Part shown: one piece after another, positions 25,807 through 34,694 of the stretch
Layout of the letters: each line of letters begins with the position of its first letter
Position numbering within the stretch: the stretch's first letter is position 1
NCBI GenBank assembly: GCA_963826515.1
Contig: CAWGXI010000016.1
Coordinates: forward strand, 620,001 to 684,000
From: DATFVJ01 sp963826515
GTDB taxonomy: Bacteria > Actinomycetota > Actinomycetes > Streptosporangiales > Streptosporangiaceae
Direction: 5' to 3'
Length of the DNA: 64,000 nucleotides
Translations under genes and position numbers: made by a program
Notes under the pieces: model-generated
Databases searched by the model: none
What the model was told of the DNA's origin: nothing
What the model saw: the letters and a program-made list of their open reading frames with translations, nothing else

Positions 25807-26550
25807 GTGACGAACAGCGGGGGGACGGGAAAGCGCTGACCCACCCGCGCAAGAGCTGGGGCAAGCAGAACATCAACAATGCGGGTGCCACCGCGGCCCG
25901 GCGCCGCCTGCCCGTCGGCGAGCGCAGGGACGAACTCATCAACGCGGCACTTGAACTGCTCGGTTCGCGACCGGCGACCGAGGTTTCCATGGATGACGTC
26001 GCCGCCTCGGCCGGCACCTCGCGTGCGCTCGTGTATCACTACTTCGGCAGCAAGCAGGAGTTGTACCTGCCGGCCCAGCGCCGCGCGGCACAACAACTCA
26101 CTGCGCTGATCGACCCGGGAGGTGACGGTTCTCCCGCCGACAGGCTCGCGGGGGCACCTTCTAGATATTTCGGCTACGTCGAGGACCACGCCGCCGGCTA
26201 TGTCGCGCTTATGGGCGGTCACACCGGCGTGGCCGGGCCCATGGGTCCGGCCGGGAAGATCGGTAAGATCATCGAAGGCGTCAGGCAGGTGGTGCTCGAA
26301 AGCATCCTCAAGGCCCTCGGCGTCGCCGTACCTGACCCTGTTCTTCGTGTCACGCTGCGATGCTGGCTCGCGTGCGCGGAGGCCGCCGGCCTGGACTGGC
26401 TAGCGAAACCGCGATCTGCCGCGGGTCACGCTGGAGCGCATGCTGATAGAGCAATTGGTCGCGCTACTACGGGTCGCGGCGACGCGCGACGCCCAGATCA
26501 CGGCGTTGCTCGAACGACTGCTCGCCGACGCGCGACGGCATCGCGCATGA
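25807..26550 (+). pseudogene. TetR-family regulator with two frameshifts
   Basis: A TetR/AcrR-type repressor. GTG 25807 opens a frame (TNSGGTGKR) that ends in TGA after a run of six G. The proper HTH frame has no start: RDELINAALELLGSRP, then VSMDDVAASAGTSRALVYHY and FGSKQELY. The ligand-domain frame changes again near 26403, where the true carboxyl end (RVTLERMLIEQLVALLRVAA, then TALLERLLADARRHRA) continues to a TGA at 26548-26550. Translation from the internal ATG 25989 would lose part of the HTH, so the gene is judged inactive. The 364 bases upstream (25443-25806) hold no gene. Confidence 0.75.
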
Positions 26551-26772
26551 ACTGTGATGACCGGCTGGGCCGCCACTTCAGCCGGATCGACCCCGGCAGC
26601 GTCTGCTGGGAACCTCATCAATCGGGTTCCCCGAGACGGTACCCCCCTTATGCGGCACAACGGCCGCCGGGGCCGACCCCCCCTCTCAAATGTATCTCTC
26701 GTCGCCCGGGCCGCACGCGTGACCGCGCGTGGCCCGGCGACCCCCCACGTCGGGATGTCGGAAGCGGGAACG

Positions 26773-26976
26773 TCACTCCGACCGCTGCTGCGGGATACCC
26801 GCAAGCAACGCGCGAACCTCGGTCTCCCGGTAGCGGCGGTGACCCCCGAGCGTGCGAATGGAGGTCAGCTTGCCAGCCTTGGCCCACCGCGTGACGGTCT
26901 TGGGATCCACGCGGAACATCGTCGCGACCTCCGCTGGCGTGAGCAGCGGTTCGGCCTCGGGTGTGCGTGCAGACAT
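26773..26976 (-). CDS. bldC: Developmental regulator BldC
   Basis: A 67-residue MerR-like DNA-binding protein nearly identical, from memory, to Streptomyces BldC. It reads LLTPAEVATMFRVDPKTVTR, WAKAGKLTSIRTLGGHRRYR and then a tail ending ALLAGIPQQRSE. BldC is a single winged-helix domain without effector region that binds direct repeats cooperatively and delays entry into sporulation. ATG 26976 has GGAGGAGAGG upstream. The downstream order (hypothetical, dehydrogenase, DUF3073, purM, purF) is also that of Streptomyces, which supports orthology and a mycelial, sporulating host. Confidence 0.97.
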   Translation of the reverse strand: MSARTPEAEPLLTPAEVATMFRVDPKTVTRWAKAGKLTSIRTLGGHRRYRETEVRALLAGIPQQRSE

Positions 26977-27750
26977 GTGTGCGGCCTCTCCTCCTGGACC
27001 GGGATTACGATCCTGCGTGTTAGCTGTACCTGCGCTCCACCTGGAGCTTGTCGTGGATGCCCTGATATGGCCCACGGAGACCATATTGCCATCACCAGAC
27101 GTGACGAGTCGACCACCTAGAGCAAAGTTTCTGCGTGAGGTTGCCCCCGTTGCTCCGCTGATCTCTGTCACCGTGCGTAATTCTAGCGACACGTTTAGTC
27201 GCAACGAGGCAGATTCGGAAAAATGCTAGCCCGCGAGTCGGGCACCAAAGGCCTGGCAGTGAGCTTGTTCCGATCAGTGGCCCGGTGTCCCGAGGCGACC
27301 TGCTTTGCGGTTGGCAGTGGGTTCCGCCGGCAAGATCACCTGCCGCAGGTGCCGCCCAATGGCCTCTGGGGTGCCGCTGGGATGTCCCTGGGATGCCAGA
27401 TCTTGCGCCCAGTGGGCCACCGGGTACCAGCCCGGCCCAGAGCCGCCAGGGGTGCCCGAAGGAAGCCGCGCACCCCGCGCCCGCTATGACCGAGCCCGGC
27501 AGCTGCACCGCCACGGTGACCGCGTCCGTGCGAAACCGGTCACCGGGCAGCGCTGGCACAACACCCGCACGGCGCTCACCGACCCCGCAGATACGAAACA
27601 GTGACGCCGCGGTGATGGCGCACGCGCTGCCTTCAGAACCCCGCGCGACCCTCAATCCCTGACGCCCACGGCCACGGCAGCAACAGGGACACCCGAACGG
27701 AACGCCTGGAGCACCGCCCGCAATCCACCGAGCTCTACGGGACACCAGCC
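26977..27750. other. Upstream region of bldC and gap
   Basis: About 770 bases. The 250 bases next to bldC are AT-richer than the surroundings and should hold its promoter, but no clear -35/-10 pair can be asserted. The rest contains only overlapping open frames without family features. Confidence 0.4.
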
Positions 27751-28950
27751 CTAGCTCGCAGACTCGGCAGCTTGCAAGGCCCGCCAGCGGTCGCGCAGCC
27801 GCTGGTACATCGCCACTGCCAGCTCGAGCTCGCCTGTTTCAAGCCCGGTGATCGCCGCCGCGACCTCGGCCACCGACTGGTCTGCCCGCAGTGCCCCATC
27901 GTCGAGCATGTGCACAAGGCCGCCGTAGTCGAGTTCAACGAGCGAGTGGGGGTGGAACTCCTCCAGCCAGCGCCCGACTTCCTCGATCTCGCCGGCCGCC
28001 GCCGATGGGGGCGTCCCGGCGGGATCCGCGGCCGGCCGGCCGGTGTCCGCGTGCCTGGATCTCTCCCCATGCCGGGGCGCACGCCCGTGCCGCGTCGTGT
28101 CACCCGGCCGCGATCCGCCCGCGTGCCGCCCCCTGCCCCGGTGCGGGACCGCACCAGGAGGGGCCGTGTCATCGGTGGGAGCCCCGCCGGAAGGACGGCC
28201 GGTATCGCCGCCGGAATCCCCGGCGTCGGCCTCGGCGTGATGCCCGCCGCCGGGCCGCCCTTCGCGGTGGGGATGCGAATCAGGGGACAGGCCGCGCCGG
28301 ACCGCGTCGAGTGCGCGCGCCACCCGCCGCCGCGCCTGCGCCATCGTCGTCACGTAGATGAGCGTGCGGGTGGCCGCGGCCGTGGCCTGGGCCCCATCGC
28401 TTCCGGCTCCGCCGCCGAGCACCAGCCACCGCTCCGGTGGCCCGAACGGCACGAACCAGGCGAGCGGCACGTGCCAGGTGGAGGTCAGAATATGAGTGCG
28501 AATCGATGGGGCGTGCGAGTGCCAGCGCGCGAAATCGGCCGCGGCCACATCCGCGATCCGCCTGGGCACGAAGGTGTCGGTCAGCGACGGCGGCAGCGTC
28601 GCCCGCAACCGGCCAAGCGCCAGCCACGACCGCAGCCGCGTCTGCCACGGGCAGATGTAGACGACGCCGTCGGCCCGCCGAACATAGGCGTCCTCGCTCT
28701 CACGCGCCGGAGCCACGATCGGCGGTACCGCGCAGAGCCGTCGCATCGCCTGTTCATGCTCGGCCTGGATCGCGCTTGCCCGGCGCAGGCGCCCGGCAGA
28801 CGCGGCGTAACTGGCCCAGCGTGACCGGTCAGGCTCGCCGAACGCGGTCAGCGGCTCATACACGCGAAGGTACGCGGCGTAAGGCAGCACGACCGAATAG
28901 TGACACGTCTTGGTCTCTGGATGCCGCACGGTGCATAACGAGATCGTCAC
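27751..28950 (-). CDS. Conserved actinobacterial hypothetical protein between bldC and the dehydrogenase
   Basis: A 399-residue protein of unknown function conserved at this locus in Streptomyces. The amino half is conserved-looking: VVLPYAAYLRVYEPLTAFGE, then PPIVAPARESEDAYVRRADG and VYICPWQTRLRSWLALGRLR. So is WHVPLAWFVPFGPPERWLVL. Residues about 225-315 are a His/Arg/Gly/Asp-rich disordered linker. The end (VGRWLEEFHPHSLVELDYGG) is a short helical domain. No membrane segment or enzyme motif is visible. GTG 28950 was chosen; TTG 28953 precedes it. It is transcribed divergently from the dehydrogenase. Confidence 0.8.
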   Translation of the reverse strand: MTISLCTVRHPETKTCHYSVVLPYAAYLRVYEPLTAFGEPDRSRWASYAASAGRLRRASAIQAEHEQAMRRLCAVPPIVAPARESEDAYVRRADGVVYICPWQTRLRSWLALGRLRATLPPSLTDTFVPRRIADVAAADFARWHSHAPSIRTHILTSTWHVPLAWFVPFGPPERWLVLGGGAGSDGAQATAAATRTLIYVTTMAQARRRVARALDAVRRGLSPDSHPHREGRPGGGHHAEADAGDSGGDTGRPSGGAPTDDTAPPGAVPHRGRGRHAGGSRPGDTTRHGRAPRHGERSRHADTGRPAADPAGTPPSAAAGEIEEVGRWLEEFHPHSLVELDYGGLVHMLDDGALRADQSVAEVAAAITGLETGELELAVAMYQRLRDRWRALQAAESAS

Positions 28951-29134
28951 CAAGTGCCGCGACGGCCCCTCGCCGCCGCCCGGGCTCCGCGGCAGAGCCT
29001 GGCTACCTCAAACCAGGCTCCGGTACCAGCCAGCCAGCGGCCGTCATCGCAAAAGGCGGGCCGCCGCCACGGAATAGTCTTAACCCGGACCCGCGCCAAC
29101 GAAGGCGCGGAACGTAACCAGGAGAGTCACCACC

Positions 29135-30235
29135 GTGACACACGTGTTCGCAACTCCCCAAAAGGGCACAAGCGCCGAAGTCAGCGCGGGACACGAGCAG
29201 GTTACCTTCTGCCAGGACGTGCAGAGCGGGCTGCACGCGATCGTCGCCATCTACTCGACCGCGCTCGGTCCGGCACTGGGCGGCACCCGGTTCTACCCGT
29301 ACGGAACCGAGGACGACGCCCTGGCCGACGCGCTCAATCTCGCCCGGGCGATGGCTTATAAGAACGCCCTCGCCGGACTCGACCTTGGCGGCGGCAAGGC
29401 CGTCATCATCGGAGATCCGGCTACCGGCAAATCAGAGGCGCTGCTGCGCGCCTACGGCCGGTACGTCAAAGCGCTGGGCGGCCGCTACATCACCGCGTGC
29501 GACGTCGGGACCTGCAGCGAGGACATGGACGTCATCGCCCGCGAGTGCCCCTATGTCACCGGCCGCACCATCCCCCATGGCGGCGCGGGCGACTCATCGC
29601 TGCTCACCGCCTTCGGCGTGTTCCAGGGTATGCGCGCGGCGGCCGAGCACGCCTGGGGCAGCACGGCGCTGCGTGGCCGGCGGGTCGGTGTCGAAGGCGT
29701 GGGCAAGGTCGGCCACCGGCTGGTGGACCAATTGATCAAGGCCGGCGCCGACGTCGTCATCTGCGACGTCAGCGAGCAGGCTCTCGATCGGGTCGCAGCC
29801 AGGCACCCCGGCGTCGCGGTGGTGGCGGACCGGTCGGAGCTGATCCGCGAGCAGGTCGACATCTACGCTCCGTGCGCCCTCGGCGGCGCGATGGACGACG
29901 ACACTGTGACGTCACTGCGCGCGAAGATCGTGTGCGGCGGCGCGAACAACCAGCTGGCCCACGCGGGTATCGAAAAGCTGCTAGCGGACAAGGGCATCTT
30001 GTACGCGCCGGACTATGTGGTGAATGCGGGCGGCGTGATCCAGGTCGCCGACGAACTCGAAGGCTTCGACCTTGACCGGGCACGAGCCAAGGCAGGCCAG
30101 ATATTCGGCACCACCAAAAGAGTCTTCGCGATCGCCGATGACGAGGGTGTTCCGCCTGCGGTCGCGGCCGACAGGCTCGCCGAGCGGAGAATGTCGGAAG
30201 TCGGCCGGTTGCGAGGCATCTGGCTGCGATCGTGA
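29135..30235 (+). CDS. vdh: Leucine/valine dehydrogenase (Glu/Leu/Phe/Val family)
   Basis: A 366-residue NAD-dependent amino-acid dehydrogenase converting branched-chain amino acids to 2-oxoacids. The catalytic Lys residues are in MAYKNALAGLDLGGGKAVI (Lys76 and Lys88), and the dinucleotide site is GVEGVGKVGHRLVDQLI. ANNQLAH and APDYVVNAGGVIQV are further family marks. The GTG start follows AGGAGAG. The symbol rests on synteny with streptomycete vdh next to bldC; leucine or phenylalanine preference cannot be excluded. Its product could feed the 2-oxoacid dehydrogenase encoded 9 kb downstream. Confidence 0.9.
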   Translation: MTHVFATPQKGTSAEVSAGHEQVTFCQDVQSGLHAIVAIYSTALGPALGGTRFYPYGTEDDALADALNLARAMAYKNALAGLDLGGGKAVIIGDPATGKSEALLRAYGRYVKALGGRYITACDVGTCSEDMDVIARECPYVTGRTIPHGGAGDSSLLTAFGVFQGMRAAAEHAWGSTALRGRRVGVEGVGKVGHRLVDQLIKAGADVVICDVSEQALDRVAARHPGVAVVADRSELIREQVDIYAPCALGGAMDDDTVTSLRAKIVCGGANNQLAHAGIEKLLADKGILYAPDYVVNAGGVIQVADELEGFDLDRARAKAGQIFGTTKRVFAIADDEGVPPAVAADRLAERRMSEVGRLRGIWLRS

Positions 30236-30492
30236 TCGTGGCCGGGGGCTTAACGCCCTGTCTCGGCCAGCGCGCTTGGCCAGGATGGCCCCCTGACGGC
30301 GGGACAGCGTAGGCGAGCACGGCGCAAAGCAGGTACGGTTGTAGCAGTACGGAAGCCGACACGCGCCACCTTCCGGCGAGGGAGGGTCGGCGGGTCGGTT
30401 TGTCGCGCGGTATGCCCGCAAGCATCTACCGGCAGAAGAGCAGTGAGGCAGGGGCCCTGACGTGGGCCCAGACGTTCGAGGGGGTCGAGCCA
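30236..30492. other. Short intergenic region
   Basis: About 257 bases between the dehydrogenase and the DUF3073 gene. No gene seen. It presumably carries the DUF3073 promoter; GAGGGGG just before ATG 30493 is the ribosome site. Confidence 0.4.
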
Positions 30493-30714
30493 ATGGGGCG
30501 CGGCCGAGCCAAGGCCAAGCAGGTCAAGGTCGCCCGTCAGCTGAAGTACAACAGCGGCGGCACAGACCTGGATCGGCTGCGGGCAGAGATTGTCGGCTCA
30601 GACCAGCGCGACGACGAGCGTGAATCCTCCTATGAGGATGATCTCGCCGACCGTTACGCAGGCGAAGAAGACGAGGACGACGGCGAGCCAAGCCGCAGGG
30701 ACGGTACGGGCTGA
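30493..30714 (+). CDS. DUF3073 family protein
   Basis: A 73-residue actinobacterial protein. The conserved basic start MGRGRAKAKQVKVARQLKYN is followed by a highly acidic tail (EDDLADRYAGEEDEDDGEPS). The family is small and near-universal in actinobacteria and is usually encoded beside purM, as here, convergent with it and five bases away. The basic head suggests nucleic-acid or ribosome contact, but no function is established. Confidence 0.93.
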   Translation: MGRGRAKAKQVKVARQLKYNSGGTDLDRLRAEIVGSDQRDDERESSYEDDLADRYAGEEDEDDGEPSRRDGTG

Positions 30715-30719
30715 GCCGG

Positions 30720-31787
30720 TCAGGCGGGATAAGACCCGGTTAGCCGTGCGCCACCCGAGCCGGGCAGGATCTCGCCCGCCACCCAGGCACGGACACCCTG
30801 CGCCGCGAGCAGCCCGAGGACGCGGGGCACCACGGCCGCCGGGACGACCGCGGTCATCCCGACGCCGAGGTTGAAGACCCGTTCCATCTCCGCGCCCGCC
30901 AGGCCGCCGGGGATGGCGCCGCGGTCCGCGAGCAGCCGGAAGACCTGCGGCGGGCGCCACGTTCGCCTGTCGATGACCGCGTCCGCGTCCGCCGGGAGCA
31001 CCCTGGCCATGTTCGCGGCGATCCCGCCGCCTGTGATGTGCGCGAAAGCGTGCACCAGGGACGAACGCGCCAGCGCCAGGCAGGCCGGCGTGTAGATATG
31101 CGACGGGGTGCACAGCTCGGCGCCCAGCGTCCGGCCGAGTTCGGGCTGCTCGCCCTCCAGGTCCATGCCCGTCCTCGCGAGGATGTCGCGCACGAGCGAG
31201 AACCCGTTAGCGTGCACACCCGACGACGCCATGGCGATCACGACGTCGCCGACGCGCACGCGGCCCGCGCCGAGAAGCTCATCGGCCTCCACGACGCCCG
31301 TGGCCGCACCCGCGATGTCGAAGTCAGCGGGCCCCAGATGCCCGGGGTGCTCCGCCGTCTCCCCGCCAACTAGCGAGCAGCCCGCCCGCTCGCAGCCTGC
31401 CGCGATCCCTCCCACGACAGTGGCTACCCGTTCAGGGATCACCTTGCCGAACACCAGGTAGTCCGTCATGAACAGCGGCTCGGCGCCGCAGACGACCAGG
31501 TCATCGGCCACCATTGCAACGAGGTCGATGCCGATCGTGTCGTACCGGCCAAGCCGCTGCGCGATCATGACCTTGGTGCCCACGCCGTCGGTGGAGGTGG
31601 CGAGCAGCGGCCGCCGGTAAGCTGCGAGCTTGCTGGCGTCGAACAGGCCGGAGAAACCGCCGATGCCGCCCACGACTTCCGGCCGGGCCGTACGCGCCAC
31701 GGCCGCCCGCATCAGTTCGATCGCGCGGTCCGCGGCGTCGATGTCGACTCCGGCCGCCGTGTAGCCTGCGGCCCCCCCGCTCGTCAC
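30720..31787 (-). CDS. purM: Phosphoribosylformylglycinamidine cyclo-ligase
   Basis: A 355-residue AIR synthetase, closing FGAM to aminoimidazole ribotide with ATP in purine synthesis. Hallmarks are GFSGLFDASKLAAYRRPLLA, STDGVGTKVMIAQRLGRYDT, VGGETAEHPG and HITGGGIAANMARVLP. The GTG start at 31787 overlaps the purF stop by four bases, so translation is coupled. Length and motifs are normal. It is the last gene of a sterol-carrier/purF/purM operon. Confidence 0.97.
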   Translation of the reverse strand: MTSGGAAGYTAAGVDIDAADRAIELMRAAVARTARPEVVGGIGGFSGLFDASKLAAYRRPLLATSTDGVGTKVMIAQRLGRYDTIGIDLVAMVADDLVVCGAEPLFMTDYLVFGKVIPERVATVVGGIAAGCERAGCSLVGGETAEHPGHLGPADFDIAGAATGVVEADELLGAGRVRVGDVVIAMASSGVHANGFSLVRDILARTGMDLEGEQPELGRTLGAELCTPSHIYTPACLALARSSLVHAFAHITGGGIAANMARVLPADADAVIDRRTWRPPQVFRLLADRGAIPGGLAGAEMERVFNLGVGMTAVVPAAVVPRVLGLLAAQGVRAWVAGEILPGSGGARLTGSYPA

Positions 31788-33268
31788 GGCACTTCCTCGA
31801 GCACATGCTTGCCCCGCTCGCCCTCGGCCACAGAAAGCGGGTACTTGCCGTCGAAGCAGGCGTGGCAGAGCCTGGCCGCGGTCAGGCGCGTCGCTGCGAT
31901 GAGCCCGCCGAGCGACACGTAGCCGAGCGAGTCGGCTCCGATCGACGCCCGAATCCCTGGCACGTCCAGGTTCCCGGCAATAAGTTCGGCGCGGCTGGCG
32001 AAGTCGATGCCGTAGAAGCACGGCCACGACACGGGCGGGCTCGAGATACGCACGTGCACCTCGGTTGCGCCGGCTTCACGGAGCATCGCGATGATCGCCT
32101 GCTGCGTGTTGCCCCGCACGATCGAGTCGTCAACGACCACCAGCCGCTTGCCCGTGATCGCGTCACGCAGCGGATTCAGCTTCAGCCTGATCCCGAGCTG
32201 GCGGATCGTCTGGCTGGGCTCGATGAAGGTCCGCCCGACATAGGAATTCTTGACCAGGCCCTGCCCATAGGGAATGCCACTTGCCTCGGCGTAACCGATC
32301 GCGGCCGGCGTACCCGATTCTGGAACCGGGATCACCAGGTCCGCGTCCGCTGGATGCTCGCCTGCGAGCCGCCGCCCGATTTCCAGCCGGGTCGCGTGCA
32401 CGCCGCGCCCGGCGATCGCGGTGTCAGGCCGCGCCAGGTACACATATTCGAACAGGCAACCTTTCGGGTCGGCGGGAGCGAACCGCCGGGACCTCACCCC
32501 GGTCTCGTTGATCACGAGCAGCTCGCCAGGCTCGACCTCGCGCACGAAAGCCGCGCCCACAATGTCGAGCGCGGCCGTTTCGCTGGCGACCACCCAGCCG
32601 CGCGCAAGGCGACCCAGCACAAGGGGCCGGAATCCCTGTGGATCGCGGGCCGCGTACAAGGTCTGCTCGTCCATGAAAACGAGCGAGAAGGCCCCTCTCA
32701 CCAGCGGCAGCACCGCCGCCGCGGCATCGGCCATGGAGCCGGGCTGGTTAGCGAAGAGCGCGGTGAGCACATCGGTGTCTGACGTGCCGGTGAGACCCTC
32801 GGCCGCCGCGGGCGTGTCATCCAGCATGGCGGCGAGCTCGCGCGTATTGATCAGGTTGCCGTTGTGCCCGAGCGCAAGCCCCGAGGTCCCGGTGAACCGG
32901 AAGGCCGGCTGTGCGTTGGCCCACACCGACGAACCCGTGGTCGAGTACCTGCAATGGCCGATCGCCACATGACCGCGCAAGGTTTTGAGTACAGACTCGT
33001 CAAAGACCTGGGCGACCAGGCCCATGTCCTTGTAGACGACGATACGGATGCCGTCGCTGACGGCGATGCCGGCGGACTCCTGGCCACGATGCTGCAGCGC
33101 GTAGAGCCCGTAGTAAGTGAGTTTGCTTACCTCTTCGGCCGGAGCCCAGACGCCGAACACTCCGCAGGCATCCCTTGGCGGGTTGTCACCGCCGGCAGAG
33201 CCGACAGAGCGGGCACAACTGGCAGAGTCGGCGAAGTCACTGGTCAGACCGCCACTGAGTTCGGCCAC
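31784..33268 (-). CDS. purF: Amidophosphoribosyltransferase
   Basis: A 494-residue enzyme making phosphoribosylamine from PRPP and glutamine, the committed step of purine synthesis. A propeptide of about 35 residues precedes the Ntn nucleophile Cys in DACGVFGVWAP, so autoprocessing is expected. The PRPP site is RLVVVDDSIVRGNTQQ. Cys residues of the [4Fe-4S]-type set are present, including RLCHACFDGKYP near the end. GTG 33268 was chosen and GTG 33274 is two codons longer. It is coupled to purM downstream and to the sterol-carrier-like gene upstream. Confidence 0.97.
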   Translation of the reverse strand: MAELSGGLTSDFADSASCARSVGSAGGDNPPRDACGVFGVWAPAEEVSKLTYYGLYALQHRGQESAGIAVSDGIRIVVYKDMGLVAQVFDESVLKTLRGHVAIGHCRYSTTGSSVWANAQPAFRFTGTSGLALGHNGNLINTRELAAMLDDTPAAAEGLTGTSDTDVLTALFANQPGSMADAAAAVLPLVRGAFSLVFMDEQTLYAARDPQGFRPLVLGRLARGWVVASETAALDIVGAAFVREVEPGELLVINETGVRSRRFAPADPKGCLFEYVYLARPDTAIAGRGVHATRLEIGRRLAGEHPADADLVIPVPESGTPAAIGYAEASGIPYGQGLVKNSYVGRTFIEPSQTIRQLGIRLKLNPLRDAITGKRLVVVDDSIVRGNTQQAIIAMLREAGATEVHVRISSPPVSWPCFYGIDFASRAELIAGNLDVPGIRASIGADSLGYVSLGGLIAATRLTAARLCHACFDGKYPLSVAEGERGKHVLEEVP

Positions 33269-33288
33269 CCGCACAGTGTACTGGTGAC

Positions 33289-33750
33289 TCACCGGCGGAC
33301 AGGCAGATGCGCAGACACGTCGGCACGCGGGCCGCTCGCCCGGATCGCGCCGCCGTCGACCCCCTCCTGCCAGGTGAGGCCGCCGGTCGCGAGGCGCAGC
33401 CAAGTCACCGGGTCCGTTTCGACCACGTTAGGCGGCGTGCCCCTGGTGTGCACTGGGCCCGCTGTGCATTGCACCGCGCCGTACGGCGGCACGCGCACCT
33501 CGACCGCCCGCCCGGGAGCGGCCACCGCGAGCAGGTCGAGCAGGTATCTCACCGCGATCCGGAGCGCGCCGGGCTGCGGGCGCAAGCCCGCGCCGAGCGC
33601 GGCGAGCACCGCGTCCACGCAGGCGGACTGCAGCCCGGCGAGCCCGGGCGGGCCGCGATCAGGGGGGCCGCAGCACGGATCGCCAAGTTCCGCCAGTTGA
33701 GCGGCCAGCGCGGCGAGCACAAGCTCGGGACGCGGGCTTCGTGATGGCAC
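33289..33750 (-). CDS. Sterol-carrier-family protein
   Basis: A 153-residue protein of the actinobacterial SCP-2-like family usually found directly before purF. The signature is VEVRVPPYGAVQCTAGPVHT, RGTPPNVVETDPVTWLRLAT, then GAIRASGPRADVSAHLP. The GTG start is at 33750, and the stop is about 20 bases before purF, indicating one operon. The fold is thought to bind hydrophobic ligands; its link to purine synthesis is positional only. Confidence 0.88.
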   Translation of the reverse strand: MPSRSPRPELVLAALAAQLAELGDPCCGPPDRGPPGLAGLQSACVDAVLAALGAGLRPQPGALRIAVRYLLDLLAVAAPGRAVEVRVPPYGAVQCTAGPVHTRGTPPNVVETDPVTWLRLATGGLTWQEGVDGGAIRASGPRADVSAHLPVRR

Positions 33751-33980
33751 GCAACGGAAGCTACCTCACGGCCCGGACCCACGCGGCGGCCGGCCGACCG
33801 GCCATCTTGCCAAGCCTGCGTGGGACGCAGCAGGGTGCGGCCTGGCCGCGGCCTGGCCGCGGCCTGGCCCGGCCAGGCGGGCGGGCCCGCGCATCGGCAG
33901 CCGCAATGGACAATCAGCGGATTAGTAATTTATCCCGTAGTGGCTTGCCAGTGAACACCTTTCGTATGTAGGCGTTCGGT

Positions 33981-34643
33981 ATGCCGGGACAGCGGCGAGC
34001 GATCCGAGATCAGGTGTCACAGCACTGGACGCGCGCTGCTCGCGGATCCATTGCGCTCGCTACGGTCGTGGGGTTAGCGGTACTCGCCGCTGCGGTAACG
34101 GCCGTCGCCGTCCTGCTGACCGGCAGCGGCCCGCCGCGCTACCACCACGCGCTCTCCACGACCCTGGCCAGCCAGCAACTCGCCGGGCTCACCGCCCCTG
34201 GCCCTGGGGACGGTACTACGCAGCGACTGCTGGCCCCATCAGGGGCAGGCCTGTCCTTCCTCGCGGGCGGCGGCGGCGGCAGCGTGCTGTCCAGCCAGCA
34301 GTGGCAGGCCAACGAGATGAGCGACGGCAGCTATGTGCTTGTCTACGTGCCTGAAGGTAATTGCCTGAACGCGGCCGTCGGCAAGCCGGGAGGAGCAGGC
34401 GCCCGCGCGGCGGCTCAGGTCACGCTGAAGCCCTGCGATCTGCGCCTCAGCCAGCGCTGGACCCATCCCTATCTGGGCAAGGACCCCACCGGCCGGGACT
34501 ACTGGCAACTGCGCAGCGAAGCCGCTGGCCAGTGCCTCACGGCAAGCGGAACCGGCTGGCGAGACGGCACCCGCGCGGGCTTGCAGCCATGCGGCCGCGT
34601 GTTCGGCTGGCAGCAGCTCATCGAGTTCTGGTCGGCCTACTGA
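33981..34643 (+). CDS. Membrane-anchored protein with ricin-B-like region
   Basis: A 220-residue protein with a short basic cytoplasmic end, one transmembrane helix (about residues 24-47, ALATVVGLAVLAAAVTAVAV) and an external part. The external region has features of a beta-trefoil lectin: GNCLNAAVG, TLKPCDLRLSQRWT, QCLTASGTGW, LQPCGRVFGWQQL. Paired Cys residues and QxW-like motifs are visible. It may bind cell-wall or extracellular carbohydrate. It is divergent from the sterol-carrier gene and convergent with purL. Function is inferred from fold only. Confidence 0.7.
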   Translation: MPGQRRAIRDQVSQHWTRAARGSIALATVVGLAVLAAAVTAVAVLLTGSGPPRYHHALSTTLASQQLAGLTAPGPGDGTTQRLLAPSGAGLSFLAGGGGGSVLSSQQWQANEMSDGSYVLVYVPEGNCLNAAVGKPGGAGARAAAQVTLKPCDLRLSQRWTHPYLGKDPTGRDYWQLRSEAAGQCLTASGTGWRDGTRAGLQPCGRVFGWQQLIEFWSAY

Positions 34644-34694
34644 ACCGCGCGGTCATTGGCCGCCGGGTGTTACTGACCACTAGCCACGCCGTTG

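Noticed and set aside
27092..27745. Minus-strand ORF of 217 codons upstream of bldC
   Set aside because: Unusual composition rich in Cys and Arg, no family features, overlaps the expected bldC promoter region.
31805..32782. Long plus-strand ORF of 325 codons
   Set aside because: Antisense to purF; no start context or family features, produced by GC-rich third positions.
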